DNA from: Planctomycetota bacterium
Lineage (GTDB): Bacteria; Planctomycetota; UBA8742; UBA2392
Assembly (NCBI GenBank): GCA_019636195.1
Contig: JAHBYA010000002.1
Coordinates: 361,474-425,473 of the forward strand
Reading direction: 5' to 3'
Length of the DNA stretch: 64,000 bases
Shown here: in pieces, positions 26,261 to 34,595 of the stretch
Position numbering within the stretch: position 1 is the stretch's first letter
Layout of the letters: each line of letters begins with the position of its first letter
The notes under the pieces: model-generated
The model's input: only the letters and a program-made list of their open reading frames with translations
Databases searched by the model: none
What the model was told of the DNA's origin: nothing
Program-made: the position numbers and the translations under genes

Positions 26261-27561
26261 TCTTTGGCGTACAGTGGCACAGTACCGCCGTCGTGGTCGG
26301 ACTCGGGGTTTAGACGCACGTCCTGCCACGCGCATTCCTTGTAGCCGGGCACCGACACCCGCACAGCCTCCGCGTCCGGCGACAATCCCCAGAACTGGGC
26401 GACACCGTCTGTGCCGGTCTGCGCTGCCAGGTGCTCTGTGTCGCCGTTGCGCAGCCGCACCACCAGATGCACGGTTGCGCCGGCCTTCAAGGCGGGCGTG
26501 GCTTCGAATCGCACGGAATAGCTGATGTCGCGGGTCAGTATGACCGTGCGCTCGGATGGCAGGTCAGATTGTTTGAGCCTGAAGGTGAGTTCGGCTCCCG
26601 GCGCGCGCCACGGCGCCGGCGTTTCAAGGTGATAGGTGTCGTCGTTCAGCCCGACAAACTGCACGCGCCCCTGGTCGTCGGTGGTCAGCGTGTGCCGCCG
26701 CATGTGCAACATGCCGAAGTCGTCCATCGCGGGCGCCTCAGCCAGCAGCGAGATCGTGATGCCCTTGACCGCGTTGCCGTGCCGGTCGCTGAACACAAAG
26801 GTCAGCGGCCGGTGCGCCGGCACCCGGCACTCGACCCGCGCTTCGTGGCTGCCGGGGCGGTACGGCCCCAGCCCTTCCTGCGGGCTGTAGCGGCCGTCCT
26901 GCGCCTTGGCCTCATAGTACAGGCTGATCTCGAGGGTCAGTGCGCTGTCCTTGAACACCCACTCATGCTCGAAGTACCCGGCGTGGTCGGTGATTACCTT
27001 GGGATTGCCTTGCGGCTGGATGGTGCGAATGTGCTTCAACATGTGCTGTTCCGGGCGCATGCTGATCCATCCGCCGATTTCAATCGTGGCGCCGGCGACA
27101 GGAAGTTCGTCGCCGTCGATCACGCGCCCCGAAATGCGGACGCGAAACTCGCGGTCCAAGCCCTTCCACTCCTCGCTCAAGCGATCGTGCAACGCCTTCT
27201 CTGCGTCAAGGCGCGCCACGAAGTCATCCATGGCGTGGATGCGACCCAACTCTGCAATCGCCGCGTCAACGGTAGTTACTGCCGAAGGCGCTATCTCGTC
27301 GCTGTCCGCCGGGGGTGATCCGGCTTCGGGCCCGGGCTCGGCGGCGGCGCGGGCCTCGGCCTCAGTCGCAATGCCGTGCGCCTGATGTTCTGCCGAGTCA
27401 GCTTGCGGCACGCGCTCCGGGCGGTTCGGTGCAGCAACTCCGGCAGGATGCTCCCATGCCACGTCCGGGACCGGCGAGTCAATCACTCGCCACACCAGCA
27501 CGGCGCCGCCTGCAAGGCAGGCGATCAAAAGCAGAATCATCAACGGCCAAAGGCGCTTCAT
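26257..27561 (-). CDS. Membrane-anchored protein with carboxypeptidase-regulatory-like beta domains
   Basis: 434 residues. The ATG at 27561 gives MKRLWPLMILLLIACLAGG, an anchor or signal (the IACLAGG could also be a weak lipobox), followed by an Ala/Glu/Pro-rich linker to about residue 95. Then come repeats of the carboxypeptidase-regulatory type: ISGRVIDGDELPVAGATIEIGG near 130, with DHAGYFEHEWV and DDQGRVQFVGLNDDTY. Such domains are extracytoplasmic and structural. The much longer upstream frame is antisense to uppS and is not used. Confidence 0.75.
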   Translation of the reverse strand: MKRLWPLMILLLIACLAGGAVLVWRVIDSPVPDVAWEHPAGVAAPNRPERVPQADSAEHQAHGIATEAEARAAAEPGPEAGSPPADSDEIAPSAVTTVDAAIAELGRIHAMDDFVARLDAEKALHDRLSEEWKGLDREFRVRISGRVIDGDELPVAGATIEIGGWISMRPEQHMLKHIRTIQPQGNPKVITDHAGYFEHEWVFKDSALTLEISLYYEAKAQDGRYSPQEGLGPYRPGSHEARVECRVPAHRPLTFVFSDRHGNAVKGITISLLAEAPAMDDFGMLHMRRHTLTTDDQGRVQFVGLNDDTYHLETPAPWRAPGAELTFRLKQSDLPSERTVILTRDISYSVRFEATPALKAGATVHLVVRLRNGDTEHLAAQTGTDGVAQFWGLSPDAEAVRVSVPGYKECAWQDVRLNPESDHDGGTVPLYAKD

Positions 27562-27663
27562 GCAGTTCTGGTACGCAAATAGTGCCCACGGGTTCCGGTG
27601 TGCTTGCGTGAAGTCACGCCTGAGCGTACCATTGTCGCGGTTACTTTGTCCCAAAGAGTAAAC

Positions 27664-28386
27664 ATGCCCCCCCAAGTGCCGCGACACATTGCGATCATCA
27701 TGGACGGCAACGGCCGCTGGGCCGAGGCCCGCGCCATGCGCCGGGTGAAGGGGCACGAATCCGGCATCGACAGTGTGCGTGAAATCAGCGAAGAGTGCGC
27801 GAAACTCGGCGTCAAGCAGCTTACGCTGTACGCCTTCAGCGAAGAAAACTGGAAACGCCCGCGCCTCGAGATCGAGTTCTTGATGCGCATGCTCAAGCGC
27901 TTCCTGGTCAAAGAGCGCGAGACGCTGCAACGCAACAACATGAGCTTTTCCGCGATCGGCCGCCTCGACCGCCTGCCCGCCGACGTGCGCAAAGAACTCG
28001 AAAAGACCCGCAAGCTCACCGAAAAGAACTCCGGCACGCGGCTGTGCCTGGCGCTCAGCTACGGCGGCCGCGCCGAGATCGCCGACGCCGCCAAGGCCTT
28101 GGCTGAAAAAGTCTGCCGCGGCGAAATCAAGCCCGACCAGATCGACGAAGCCGCCATGGCAAACGCGCTGTACCAGCCGGACATGCCGGAGCTTGACCTG
28201 GTGATCCGCACCGCCGGGGAAATGCGCCTGAGCAACTTTCTGCTGTGGCAGGTCAGCTACGCCGAGTTTTACGTGACCGACACGCTGTGGCCGGACTTCC
28301 GGGCAGAGCACCTGCACGCCGCCATCGCCGACTTCAACCGCCGCGAGCGCCGCTTCGGCGGCCTCAAGCCCGCCAGGACCGCCTGA
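27664..28386 (+). CDS. uppS: Undecaprenyl diphosphate synthase (cis-prenyltransferase)
   Basis: A 240-residue enzyme condensing isopentenyl diphosphates onto farnesyl diphosphate to make the C55 lipid carrier for cell wall synthesis. HIAIIMDGNGRWAEAR contains the Mg-binding Asp and catalytic Asn. Further motifs are YAFSEENWKRP, IRTAGEMRLSNFLLWQ and the closing SYAEFYVTDTLWPDF, all conserved. The ATG at 27664 fits the family start. It leads a run of plus-strand metabolic genes to 32004. Confidence 0.96.
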   Translation: MPPQVPRHIAIIMDGNGRWAEARAMRRVKGHESGIDSVREISEECAKLGVKQLTLYAFSEENWKRPRLEIEFLMRMLKRFLVKERETLQRNNMSFSAIGRLDRLPADVRKELEKTRKLTEKNSGTRLCLALSYGGRAEIADAAKALAEKVCRGEIKPDQIDEAAMANALYQPDMPELDLVIRTAGEMRLSNFLLWQVSYAEFYVTDTLWPDFRAEHLHAAIADFNRRERRFGGLKPARTA

Positions 28387-28435
28387 CACAAAGTCCGCAT
28401 TGCACAGCCCACCGTGCGCATTAGGATGCGCCGCC

Positions 28436-29470
28436 ATGAAAGCTGTAATCGTTCGTGAACACGGCGGCTTCGACAAGCTGCTGATCGAAGACCTGCCCAG
28501 ACCGCAAATCCGCCCCGACGAGGTGCTGATCGCGGTGAAAGCCGCCGGCATCAACCACCTTGACCTGTGGGTGCGCAAGGGCGTGCCCGGCCACAAGTTT
28601 CCGCTGCCGATGATCCTTGGCACCGACATCGCCGGCGTAGTCGCCGAAGTCGGGAGCCTGGTCACCAACGCCAAGGTCGGCGACCGTGTGGCGGTCATGC
28701 CCGGCTTTGCCCAGCCCACCAGCGACGAAGCGTTGTCGGGCAACATTCACCTTGCGCGCGACTACGGCATCTTTGGCGAAACGCGCAACGGCGGCTGTGC
28801 CGAGTTCATGGACGCGCCGGCGGTCAACCTGATGCCGATGCCGGATTGGATGAGCTTCACCGACGCAGCCGCCTGCCCGCTGGTTTTTCTCACGGCGTAC
28901 ACCATGCTGCGCAAGGCCAACGTACAGCCCGGCGAAACTGTGCTGATGCACGCGGCCGGCAGCGGCGTGACCAGCGCGGGCATCCAGATTGCGCGGATGT
29001 TCGGGGCTACCGTGATCACGACCGCGGGCAGCGACGAAAAACTTGCCAAGGCCAAAGCCCTTGGCGCCGACTACGGCATCAATTACCGCACCCACGACTT
29101 TGTTGAAGAGGCCAAGAAGATCGCCGGCCGCGCCGGCGTGGACGTGGTGTTCGACCACATCGGCCCGGATACATTTGCGGGCAACATCAAGGTGCTGAAG
29201 TGGGGCGGGCGGCTGGTCACCTGCGGCAGCACCAGCGGCGGCGAAGTGCCGCTGAACCTGCGCGCGGTTTTCTTCAAGCGCATCAGCATCATCGGCAGCA
29301 CCATGGGCCCCAAGGCCGACCAGCTGGCGGTGTGGAAGCTGCTTTGCAACCGCAAGTTGACGCCGGTGGTGGATCGTGTCTTTCCGGTGCGTGACGTGGC
29401 GGCTGCCCACGAGTATGTTGAGTGGCGCAAAGCCTTCGGCAAGGTTGTGCTGGACCTGGAACGCTGGTGA
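28436..29470 (+). CDS. Quinone oxidoreductase / medium-chain alcohol dehydrogenase family
   Basis: A 344-residue NAD(P)H-dependent oxidoreductase. The N-terminal GroES-like part includes ILGTDIAGVVAEVGS; the Rossmann loop is HAAGSGVTSAGIQIARM near 185. A cysteine cluster for structural zinc is absent. The ATG at 28436 matches the usual MKAVIV start. It may reduce quinones or enoyl thioesters; the enoyl-CoA hydratase gene downstream makes an acyl-CoA substrate plausible. Confidence 0.88.
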   Translation: MKAVIVREHGGFDKLLIEDLPRPQIRPDEVLIAVKAAGINHLDLWVRKGVPGHKFPLPMILGTDIAGVVAEVGSLVTNAKVGDRVAVMPGFAQPTSDEALSGNIHLARDYGIFGETRNGGCAEFMDAPAVNLMPMPDWMSFTDAAACPLVFLTAYTMLRKANVQPGETVLMHAAGSGVTSAGIQIARMFGATVITTAGSDEKLAKAKALGADYGINYRTHDFVEEAKKIAGRAGVDVVFDHIGPDTFAGNIKVLKWGGRLVTCGSTSGGEVPLNLRAVFFKRISIIGSTMGPKADQLAVWKLLCNRKLTPVVDRVFPVRDVAAAHEYVEWRKAFGKVVLDLERW

Positions 29471-29474
29471 AGCC

Positions 29475-29825
29475 ATGTACTGCCAACTGATCAAAGTCGT
29501 CTGCAAACCCGGCGAAGATGCCGCCACCCGGCAAGGGCTTGATCGTTATGTGAAGGCCGCCAGCCTGAACCCGGGCTTTGTGCACGGCAGCTGGTTCGTG
29601 CCCGAGGCGCTGCCCGGCGGCGAAACCCCCGGCGGCTTCAGCATCAAGGACCGCGAACACACCTACTTTGTGTATCTCGCGTTTCGCTCGCCGCGCGACA
29701 TGTTGAAACACGTTGAACTGTACCACGGCGAAGACATCAACATGCTGCCCAGCCCCCACGACTACCTGCTGGGCGCCTTCAACGAAAGCACCAGCATCGA
29801 AGTCCAGAACCTGTACGAAGAGTAG
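29475..29825 (+). CDS. Small dimeric alpha/beta-barrel (ABM-like) protein
   Basis: 116 residues. MYCQLIKVVCKPG..., an NPGFVHGSWFV strand and a TYFVYLAFRSPRDMLKH strand-helix follow the antibiotic-monooxygenase/stress-barrel pattern (ferredoxin-like fold). The start is 4 bp after the upstream gene, so the two are coupled. No active-site residues can be named. Confidence 0.6.
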   Translation: MYCQLIKVVCKPGEDAATRQGLDRYVKAASLNPGFVHGSWFVPEALPGGETPGGFSIKDREHTYFVYLAFRSPRDMLKHVELYHGEDINMLPSPHDYLLGAFNESTSIEVQNLYEE

Positions 29826-29869
29826 CCCGCCCTTTTGTGTTTTGGCGCGCACCCCGCTAAAACCGCGCC

Positions 29870-30637
29870 ATGAGCTACCAACTGATCTCTGTGCAGCGCG
29901 ACACAGGCAACCCGCGCATCGTGCTGGTCACGCTGCGGCGCGCAACCGTCAAGAACGCCATCAACAAGGCCATGGTCACCGAGCTGCACAGCGCATTTGA
30001 CAACCTGCGCGACGACGCCGACATCGGCTGCGTTGTTTTGACCGGCGATGGCGACGACTTTGCGGCGGGCGCCGACATCGCCGAATTGCGCGCGCGCGGG
30101 GCACAGGAAAGCCTGGCCGCGATCAACAGCGCCCTGTTTGCAAAAATCGAAACATTCCCCGTGCCCGTGATCGCCGCCATCAAGGGCTATGCGCTGGGCG
30201 GCGGCTGTGAACTTTCGCTGGCGTGCGATATTCGCGTCGGCGGCACAAGCGCGCAGATGGGCCAGCCGGAAGTCAACCTCGGCATCATTCCGGCCGCGGG
30301 CGGCACACAAAGGCTGCCGCGGATTGTAGGGCTGGGCCGCGCCAAAGAGCTGGTGCTGACGGGCATGATTATCGGCGCCACCGAGGCGCATCGCATTGGA
30401 TTGCTTAATCGCGTGGTGCCCGACGAACAACTCATGGAGGAAGCGCTGAAGCTGGCGGGCACGATCTGCAAAAAGGGGCCCTTTGCAATCAGGATGGCCA
30501 AGCAGGCCCTGAACCAGAGCGCGCGGACAGGCATGGACAACGGGCTCGCCTTCGAAAGCACAGCACAGGCCCTGCTGTTCGAAAGCGAAGACAAGAAGCA
30601 ACGCATGACCGACTTTCTAGAACGCAAAAAGAAATAG
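29870..30637 (+). CDS. Enoyl-CoA hydratase
   Basis: A 255-residue crotonase-fold enzyme that hydrates trans-2-enoyl-CoA. The oxyanion-hole segments FAAGADIAEL and KGYALGGGCELSLACD are present, and both catalytic glutamates are seen (GGGCE, and PEVNLGIIP). GGTQRLPRIVG completes the family signature. The gene for 3-hydroxyacyl-CoA dehydrogenase, the next step, lies 515 bp downstream, separated only by the GxxExxY element, so these two probably formed one transcript before that insertion. Confidence 0.94.
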   Translation: MSYQLISVQRDTGNPRIVLVTLRRATVKNAINKAMVTELHSAFDNLRDDADIGCVVLTGDGDDFAAGADIAELRARGAQESLAAINSALFAKIETFPVPVIAAIKGYALGGGCELSLACDIRVGGTSAQMGQPEVNLGIIPAAGGTQRLPRIVGLGRAKELVLTGMIIGATEAHRIGLLNRVVPDEQLMEEALKLAGTICKKGPFAIRMAKQALNQSARTGMDNGLAFESTAQALLFESEDKKQRMTDFLERKKK

Positions 30638-30659
30638 TCCGCCGAGTGACTTCAACGGC

Positions 30660-30695
30660 GCCACGCGACGGCGCGACGAGCGCTACGACGCAACG
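30660..30695. repeat. Left inverted-repeat arm flanking the GxxExxY gene
   Basis: 36 nt built of ~8-nt GCGACG-type units (GCGACGGCGCGACGAGCGC core). It ends 9 bp before the GxxExxY start codon and mirrors 31095-31132, with four mismatches and one 2-nt gap. Confidence 0.85.
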
Positions 30696-30704
30696 GGAGT
30701 GTGC

Positions 30705-31094
30705 ATGGAACCGCCGGAAGAGCAAATCATGCGTGAAGCGTTCGATGTCGGCATACGAATCCATCGCGAACTGGGACCGGGCCTCTTTGAGTCCGTGTAC
30801 GACGAGATTTTTTGCCATGAGATGAGAAAGCGTGGCCACAAGGTCGAGCGTCAGAAGGATGTTTCAGTCCGGTGGGACGGCCTAGTGTTTGAGAAGGCTT
30901 TTCGGCTTGACGTTCTGATTGACGACCTTGTGATCATCGAGATCAAGGCAGTAGTTGCGATGAACAGCGTGTTTGAGCGGCAGCTGTTGACCTACTTGAA
31001 GTTGTCCGGCAAGCGCCTTGGCGCGGTCATGAGTTTCGGGATGGAACGATTTGTGGATGGCTTTCGGCGTGTTGTAAACGGCCTGCAGGATTGA
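30705..31094 (+). CDS. GxxExxY protein (TIGR04256-type, PD-(D/E)XK-like fold)
   Basis: 129 residues from ATG 30705, with GGGAG 5 nt upstream. The name motif is GLFESVY (GPGLFESVYDE). Downstream FRLDVLIDD and VIIEIKAV give the acid...ExK pattern of PD-(D/E)XK nucleases. The family is widespread and often multicopy in environmental bacteria; I know of no proven function. Base composition is clearly less GC-rich than the neighbours. It is enclosed by a ~37-nt inverted repeat whose arms begin 1 bp after the stop and end 9 bp before the start, as in a compact mobile unit. Confidence 0.9.
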   Translation: MEPPEEQIMREAFDVGIRIHRELGPGLFESVYDEIFCHEMRKRGHKVERQKDVSVRWDGLVFEKAFRLDVLIDDLVIIEIKAVVAMNSVFERQLLTYLKLSGKRLGAVMSFGMERFVDGFRRVVNGLQD

Positions 31095-31132
31095 CGTCGC
31101 GCCGTGGCGCTCGTCGCGGCGTCGCGTGTGGC
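31095..31132. repeat. Right inverted-repeat arm flanking the GxxExxY gene
   Basis: 38 nt starting at the base after the TGA stop (CGTCGCGCC...CGCGTGTGGC). Its reverse complement matches 30660-30695. The ribosome site of the next gene lies ~10 bp beyond it. Confidence 0.85.
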
Positions 31133-31152
31133 AGTAGCGTGTGAGGGCAAGA

Positions 31153-32004
31153 ATGGCAATGGAACGGATTGCGGTAATTGGGGCGGGGACGATGGGCCAT
31201 GGCATTGCGCATGTGGCTGCGCAGGCGGGCTATCGCGTCGCACTTTACGACATAGAGCAGGCCTTTGTTGACCGCGGCCTGGCCAACATCACAGCCAACC
31301 TCGACAAGGGCATCGAAAAGGGCAAGATCACCGCCGAGCAAAAAGCGGCCACCCTGGCCAACTTGCGCGGCACTGTTGACCTGTCAAGTGCCGCCGCCGA
31401 CGCCCAACTTGTGATTGAAGCCGTGCCCGAGAAACTGGAACTGAAGCACGAGCTGTACCGCAAGCTGGACGCGATCTGCCCAGCCGGCACGATCTTCGGC
31501 AGCAACACCAGCAGTCTAAGTATCGCAAAGCTGGCAGCGGCGACAAAGCGCCCGGCGCAGTTCATCGGCATGCACTTCTTTAATCCCGTGCACATCATGA
31601 AGCTGCTGGAGATTGTGATGGCAGACAGCACCAGCCCGGCAACGCTGGCCGCCGCCAAGGCCTTCGGCGAGCGCACCGGCAAAGACTGCATCGTGGTCAA
31701 GGACTTCCCCGGCTTTGCGACCAGCCGCTTGGGCGTGTGTTTAGGCCTTGAAGCAATCCGCATGGTGGAGCAGGGCGTGGCAAGCGCCGAAGATATCGAC
31801 AAGGCGATGACTCTGGGCTACGCGCACCCCATGGGCCCGCTGCGCCTGACGGATTTGGTGGGCCTTGACGTAAGGTTGAACATAGCCGACTACCTGCACG
31901 GTGAGCTGAAAAGCGAAGTGTTCAAGGCGCCCGAGCTGATGCGATCCATGGTCGCCGAAGGAAAGCTGGGCAAGAAGTCCGGCCAGGGCTTCTACAGGTG
32001 GTAG
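31153..32004 (+). CDS. hbd: 3-hydroxyacyl-CoA (3-hydroxybutyryl-CoA) dehydrogenase
   Basis: A 283-residue NAD-dependent enzyme. The Rossmann loop is IGAGTMGHGIAHVAAQAGY, the catalytic His is in GMHFFNPVHIMKL, and the C-terminal helical domain carries GYAHPMGPLRLTDLVGLDV. This is the single-function short form (about 280 residues) of fatty acid or butyrate metabolism. ATG 31153 follows GAGGG; the frame could also start at GTG 31141. Confidence 0.95.
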   Translation: MAMERIAVIGAGTMGHGIAHVAAQAGYRVALYDIEQAFVDRGLANITANLDKGIEKGKITAEQKAATLANLRGTVDLSSAAADAQLVIEAVPEKLELKHELYRKLDAICPAGTIFGSNTSSLSIAKLAAATKRPAQFIGMHFFNPVHIMKLLEIVMADSTSPATLAAAKAFGERTGKDCIVVKDFPGFATSRLGVCLGLEAIRMVEQGVASAEDIDKAMTLGYAHPMGPLRLTDLVGLDVRLNIADYLHGELKSEVFKAPELMRSMVAEGKLGKKSGQGFYRW

Positions 32005-32017
32005 CCACTTGCGTGCT

Positions 32018-32590
32018 CTACCCGTGGTACGCGGGCGCGTTGCCGGCTTTCCACTTGATGTTGCAGCCCACGCTGGGTGTTTGCTTGTCTGATGGCGGCT
32101 TGCCTTGCAGCACGGCGTCGATGGCCTGGCGCAGGTCTTTGCCTGTCACGGGCACGTCGTTGCCGGGGCGCGAGGCATCAAGCTGCCCGCGGTACACCAG
32201 CTTGTGGGCCCGGTCAAACAGGAAAAAGTCCGGCGTGCACGCGGCGTGATAGGCCTTGGCCACCGCCTGCGTTTCGTCGTACAGGTACGGAAAGGTATAG
32301 CCGCGGGCTTTGACTTCGGCCTTCATTTTGGCGGGGCTGTCGTCCGCATAGTTGGCGACATCGTTGCTGTTGATGCCGACAATCCCCAGCTTGCCTGCAT
32401 AGTCGCGCCCCAGCGCCGCCAGCCCTTCCGCCAGGTGCTTCACATACGGGCAGTGGTTGCAAATGAACATCACCAGCACCGGCTTGCCCGTAAAGTCAGC
32501 CAGCTTCACAGTGCGGCCGTCCGTGTCCGGCAATGTGAAGCCAGGGGCCTTCGTGCCCAGCGGTACCATCGTTGAAGGGGTCAGCGCCAT
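32018..32590 (-). CDS. Thioredoxin-fold redoxin (AhpC/TSA-type)
   Basis: 190 residues. The N-terminal PGFTLPDTDGRTVKLADFTGK and VLVMFICNHCPYVKH place it in the redoxin family; CNHC is the candidate CxxC pair. GIVGINSNDVANYADDSP follows the pattern of thioredoxin-like proteins often annotated as thiol-disulfide or peroxide reductases. No signal peptide is seen, so it is cytoplasmic. It is convergent with hbd, 13 bp between the stops. Confidence 0.88.
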   Translation of the reverse strand: MALTPSTMVPLGTKAPGFTLPDTDGRTVKLADFTGKPVLVMFICNHCPYVKHLAEGLAALGRDYAGKLGIVGINSNDVANYADDSPAKMKAEVKARGYTFPYLYDETQAVAKAYHAACTPDFFLFDRAHKLVYRGQLDASRPGNDVPVTGKDLRQAIDAVLQGKPPSDKQTPSVGCNIKWKAGNAPAYHG

Positions 32591-32696
32591 GGCTTCTCCT
32601 TTGCGGCAAACTTACACAGCATGACTCCGCGCACAACCTTTGACTTCCGTGCGCCGCACAGCCAGACTGGCGCGGGGTCAAATCACGGGGGTAATC

Positions 32697-33260
32697 ATGT
32701 TCACGTTGTCCGCGTTGCGCCGCGCGTCTGCGGCAGTTGTCGTGTTGTCGCTGGCTGTGCTGCTGGTCGGTTGCGGCGGCGGGTTGCGGGTGATTAAGCC
32801 TGAGGTGGACGACGCCGCCGGCCTGCGTGCTGTAAGCGCGTACCACGTTGCGCCGATCAGCTACGACTTTGACGTGCCCGCCGAGTGGGACGTCACCGAA
32901 AAGGACTGGGCTGAAAAGACCAGCGACTGGCGCCGCGATTACTCAAAGATCATCGGCCAGGCCGACAAGCCCGTGTACGTCCTGGGCCCGGGCTCAAAGG
33001 CCACGGACGGCGCAATCATCGAAACCAGTGTGACGCAGATGAAAGTGGGCACCTACGCCTACTTCTTCAAGTCGCCCGGCCACATCTGGGGCAGCGTGAC
33101 GATCCGCGATGCCAAGTCCGGCAACGTGCTGTTCAAGGGCAGCTTTGACAGCATGGGCCGCACCGACGACCGCGAAGTCATGACCTTCGGCGGCCGCGTC
33201 AAGCTCGCGCATGAGCCGGTGGCGTACGACCTGCGCTGGCTGATCAATCGTCGCGAGTAG
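32697..33260 (+). CDS. Small lipoprotein of unknown function
   Basis: 187 residues from ATG 32697. The signal is Arg-rich then hydrophobic and ends in a LLVGCGG lipobox. The mature part is beta-rich with Trp/Tyr and a GHIWGSVTIRD strand; no family recognised. The stop codon directly abuts the stop of the convergent aconitase-like gene. Confidence 0.75.
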   Translation: MFTLSALRRASAAVVVLSLAVLLVGCGGGLRVIKPEVDDAAGLRAVSAYHVAPISYDFDVPAEWDVTEKDWAEKTSDWRRDYSKIIGQADKPVYVLGPGSKATDGAIIETSVTQMKVGTYAYFFKSPGHIWGSVTIRDAKSGNVLFKGSFDSMGRTDDREVMTFGGRVKLAHEPVAYDLRWLINRRE

Positions 33261-34499
33261 TCACTCGGCTGCTGGGCGCCGCGCCGACAGCTTGCTGTCG
33301 CGCTGCGGCTGTGCGTCAAGCCGCTCGGGATGGATCAGCGCACCCGCGCACGCCGCAGCCGCCGCGGCGTGCGCGCTCACGCGCCATTGGCCTGGCGCGG
33401 CCACGATGCCGGTGACGATGCCAGGCCCGGCCGGCGCGGGTGTGCCGGCCGGGTGCACTTCAACGCCCGCGTCCAGAAGATAGCCCAGCAGGTCGTCACG
33501 CAACGCTTGCGCAAAGACTTCGGGCGACTCCGGCACGACCAAGCAGCGCACATGCGGTGCAAGCCTTCGGGCCTTGATCATTTCGGCGGCAACGCGCAGG
33601 GCCGGCAAACCGCCGCGCACCACCACCAGCGGCGCGGGCTCGCCCGCTACTTCGCCGATGGGCACGCTGGGAACTTCGCCGCCCGGCGGCAAGGCAGCCA
33701 TGTTGGCGTGGGCCGCGTCCAGCACGTGCCGGTGCGCGTAAGCCGCGCTCGGCTCAGGCCCCAGCGTCGTGTACGGGCGTGTGTTGCGGCGGTTGAGTTC
33801 CTGCACTGCCGCGCGGTCCAGCAGCCACAGCGGCGCAAACAGGCCCGCGTGCGCGGCTTGGGCGGCAAACAGCGCGCGCTCGTGCAGCGGCAGATCGCCC
33901 GTAAGCTCAAGCGCGCAACCCGCAAGGCGGGCCCGGCCCAGCTCGCGCCGCAGCGCGAAAAACAGGTCAAAGCCGCCTATGCCCGGCTGGGGCTTGCCCG
34001 TCATGTCAACGCGCACTGTGTGCGGGACGGTGACAGGCAATGGCTTGCCCGCCAGCAGCGCCGCAAGGTCGCGGGCCGCGGCGCGCACCCCCAGCGCGCC
34101 GATGCCGCCCAATGCGCTGATTTCAGGCAAGCCGCTGACGGCGCACTCGCCGGGCACGATCAAGCCCGACTCAATCAGGTGCGCCGCCTCGCAGCCTGCC
34201 AGCGGCAAGACGCGCGTGATGCCGGCCTGCCGGGCAGCTTCGTGCAACTGCGCGCGTTGCGCGGCGGCAGCGACATCCGGCGCAGGAAGGTTGTCATCGA
34301 CAAACAACACAACGCGCGAAGGGTCAGCTACACGCGCGCCGCCCGCCAATCGAAAGGCCTTGAGCGCAGCCAGACCGTCGCGTGGCCCCAGGGCAATGAG
34401 TTGCGGCCTGATACCGATGCGGTCGCCGGGCGCGATGTTGCGCGCGTCGGTGACGCCTTGCAGCAGGCGGATAGCGGCGGTCTGGGGCGTGTGCGGCAT
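33261..34499 (-). CDS. Aconitase/LeuC-like protein without Fe-S ligands
   Basis: 412 residues, near the length of a LeuC large subunit, and alignable by eye along its whole length: FVDDNLPAP at 66-74 (LeuC has an active His here), HLIESGLIVPGECAV at 107-121, the VDMTGKPQPGIGGFDLFFAL block at 164-183, LELTGDLPLHER and RVAAEMIKARRLAPHVRCLVVP at 302-323. But all hallmarks are replaced: the DSHT site reads SGLPEIS, the SCTNG cysteine site reads VVRGG (294-297), and CGPCLG reads TPAPAGPG. It cannot bind a 4Fe-4S cluster in the usual way. The open frame and conserved blocks argue for a maintained protein, not decay. Function unknown. Confidence 0.75.
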   Translation of the reverse strand: MPHTPQTAAIRLLQGVTDARNIAPGDRIGIRPQLIALGPRDGLAALKAFRLAGGARVADPSRVVLFVDDNLPAPDVAAAAQRAQLHEAARQAGITRVLPLAGCEAAHLIESGLIVPGECAVSGLPEISALGGIGALGVRAAARDLAALLAGKPLPVTVPHTVRVDMTGKPQPGIGGFDLFFALRRELGRARLAGCALELTGDLPLHERALFAAQAAHAGLFAPLWLLDRAAVQELNRRNTRPYTTLGPEPSAAYAHRHVLDAAHANMAALPPGGEVPSVPIGEVAGEPAPLVVVRGGLPALRVAAEMIKARRLAPHVRCLVVPESPEVFAQALRDDLLGYLLDAGVEVHPAGTPAPAGPGIVTGIVAAPGQWRVSAHAAAAAACAGALIHPERLDAQPQRDSKLSARRPAAE

Positions 34500-34514
34500 T
34501 GGCTGTTCCTGGCA

Positions 34515-34589
34515 AACACGAAGGAACGAAGGAACGAAGTACTGCAACAGCATGCCCCTCAAGACTTCGCTGCTTCGTTTCTTCGTGTT
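34515..34589. repeat. Short-unit inverted repeat between purL and aconitase-like gene
   Basis: 25-nt arms (34515-34539 and 34565-34589) pair at 22 of 25 positions around a 25-nt loop. Each arm has three GAACGAAG-like units in tandem. In the other frame it would be read as an N-terminal extension of the aconitase-like protein, which is why the ATG at 34499 is preferred. Confidence 0.85.
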
Positions 34590-34595
34590 CCAACC

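Noticed and set aside
27562..28746. Extending the protein ending at 26257 up to 28746 (829 residues)
   Set aside because: The extra ~395 residues are antisense to uppS and precede a good signal sequence at 27561.
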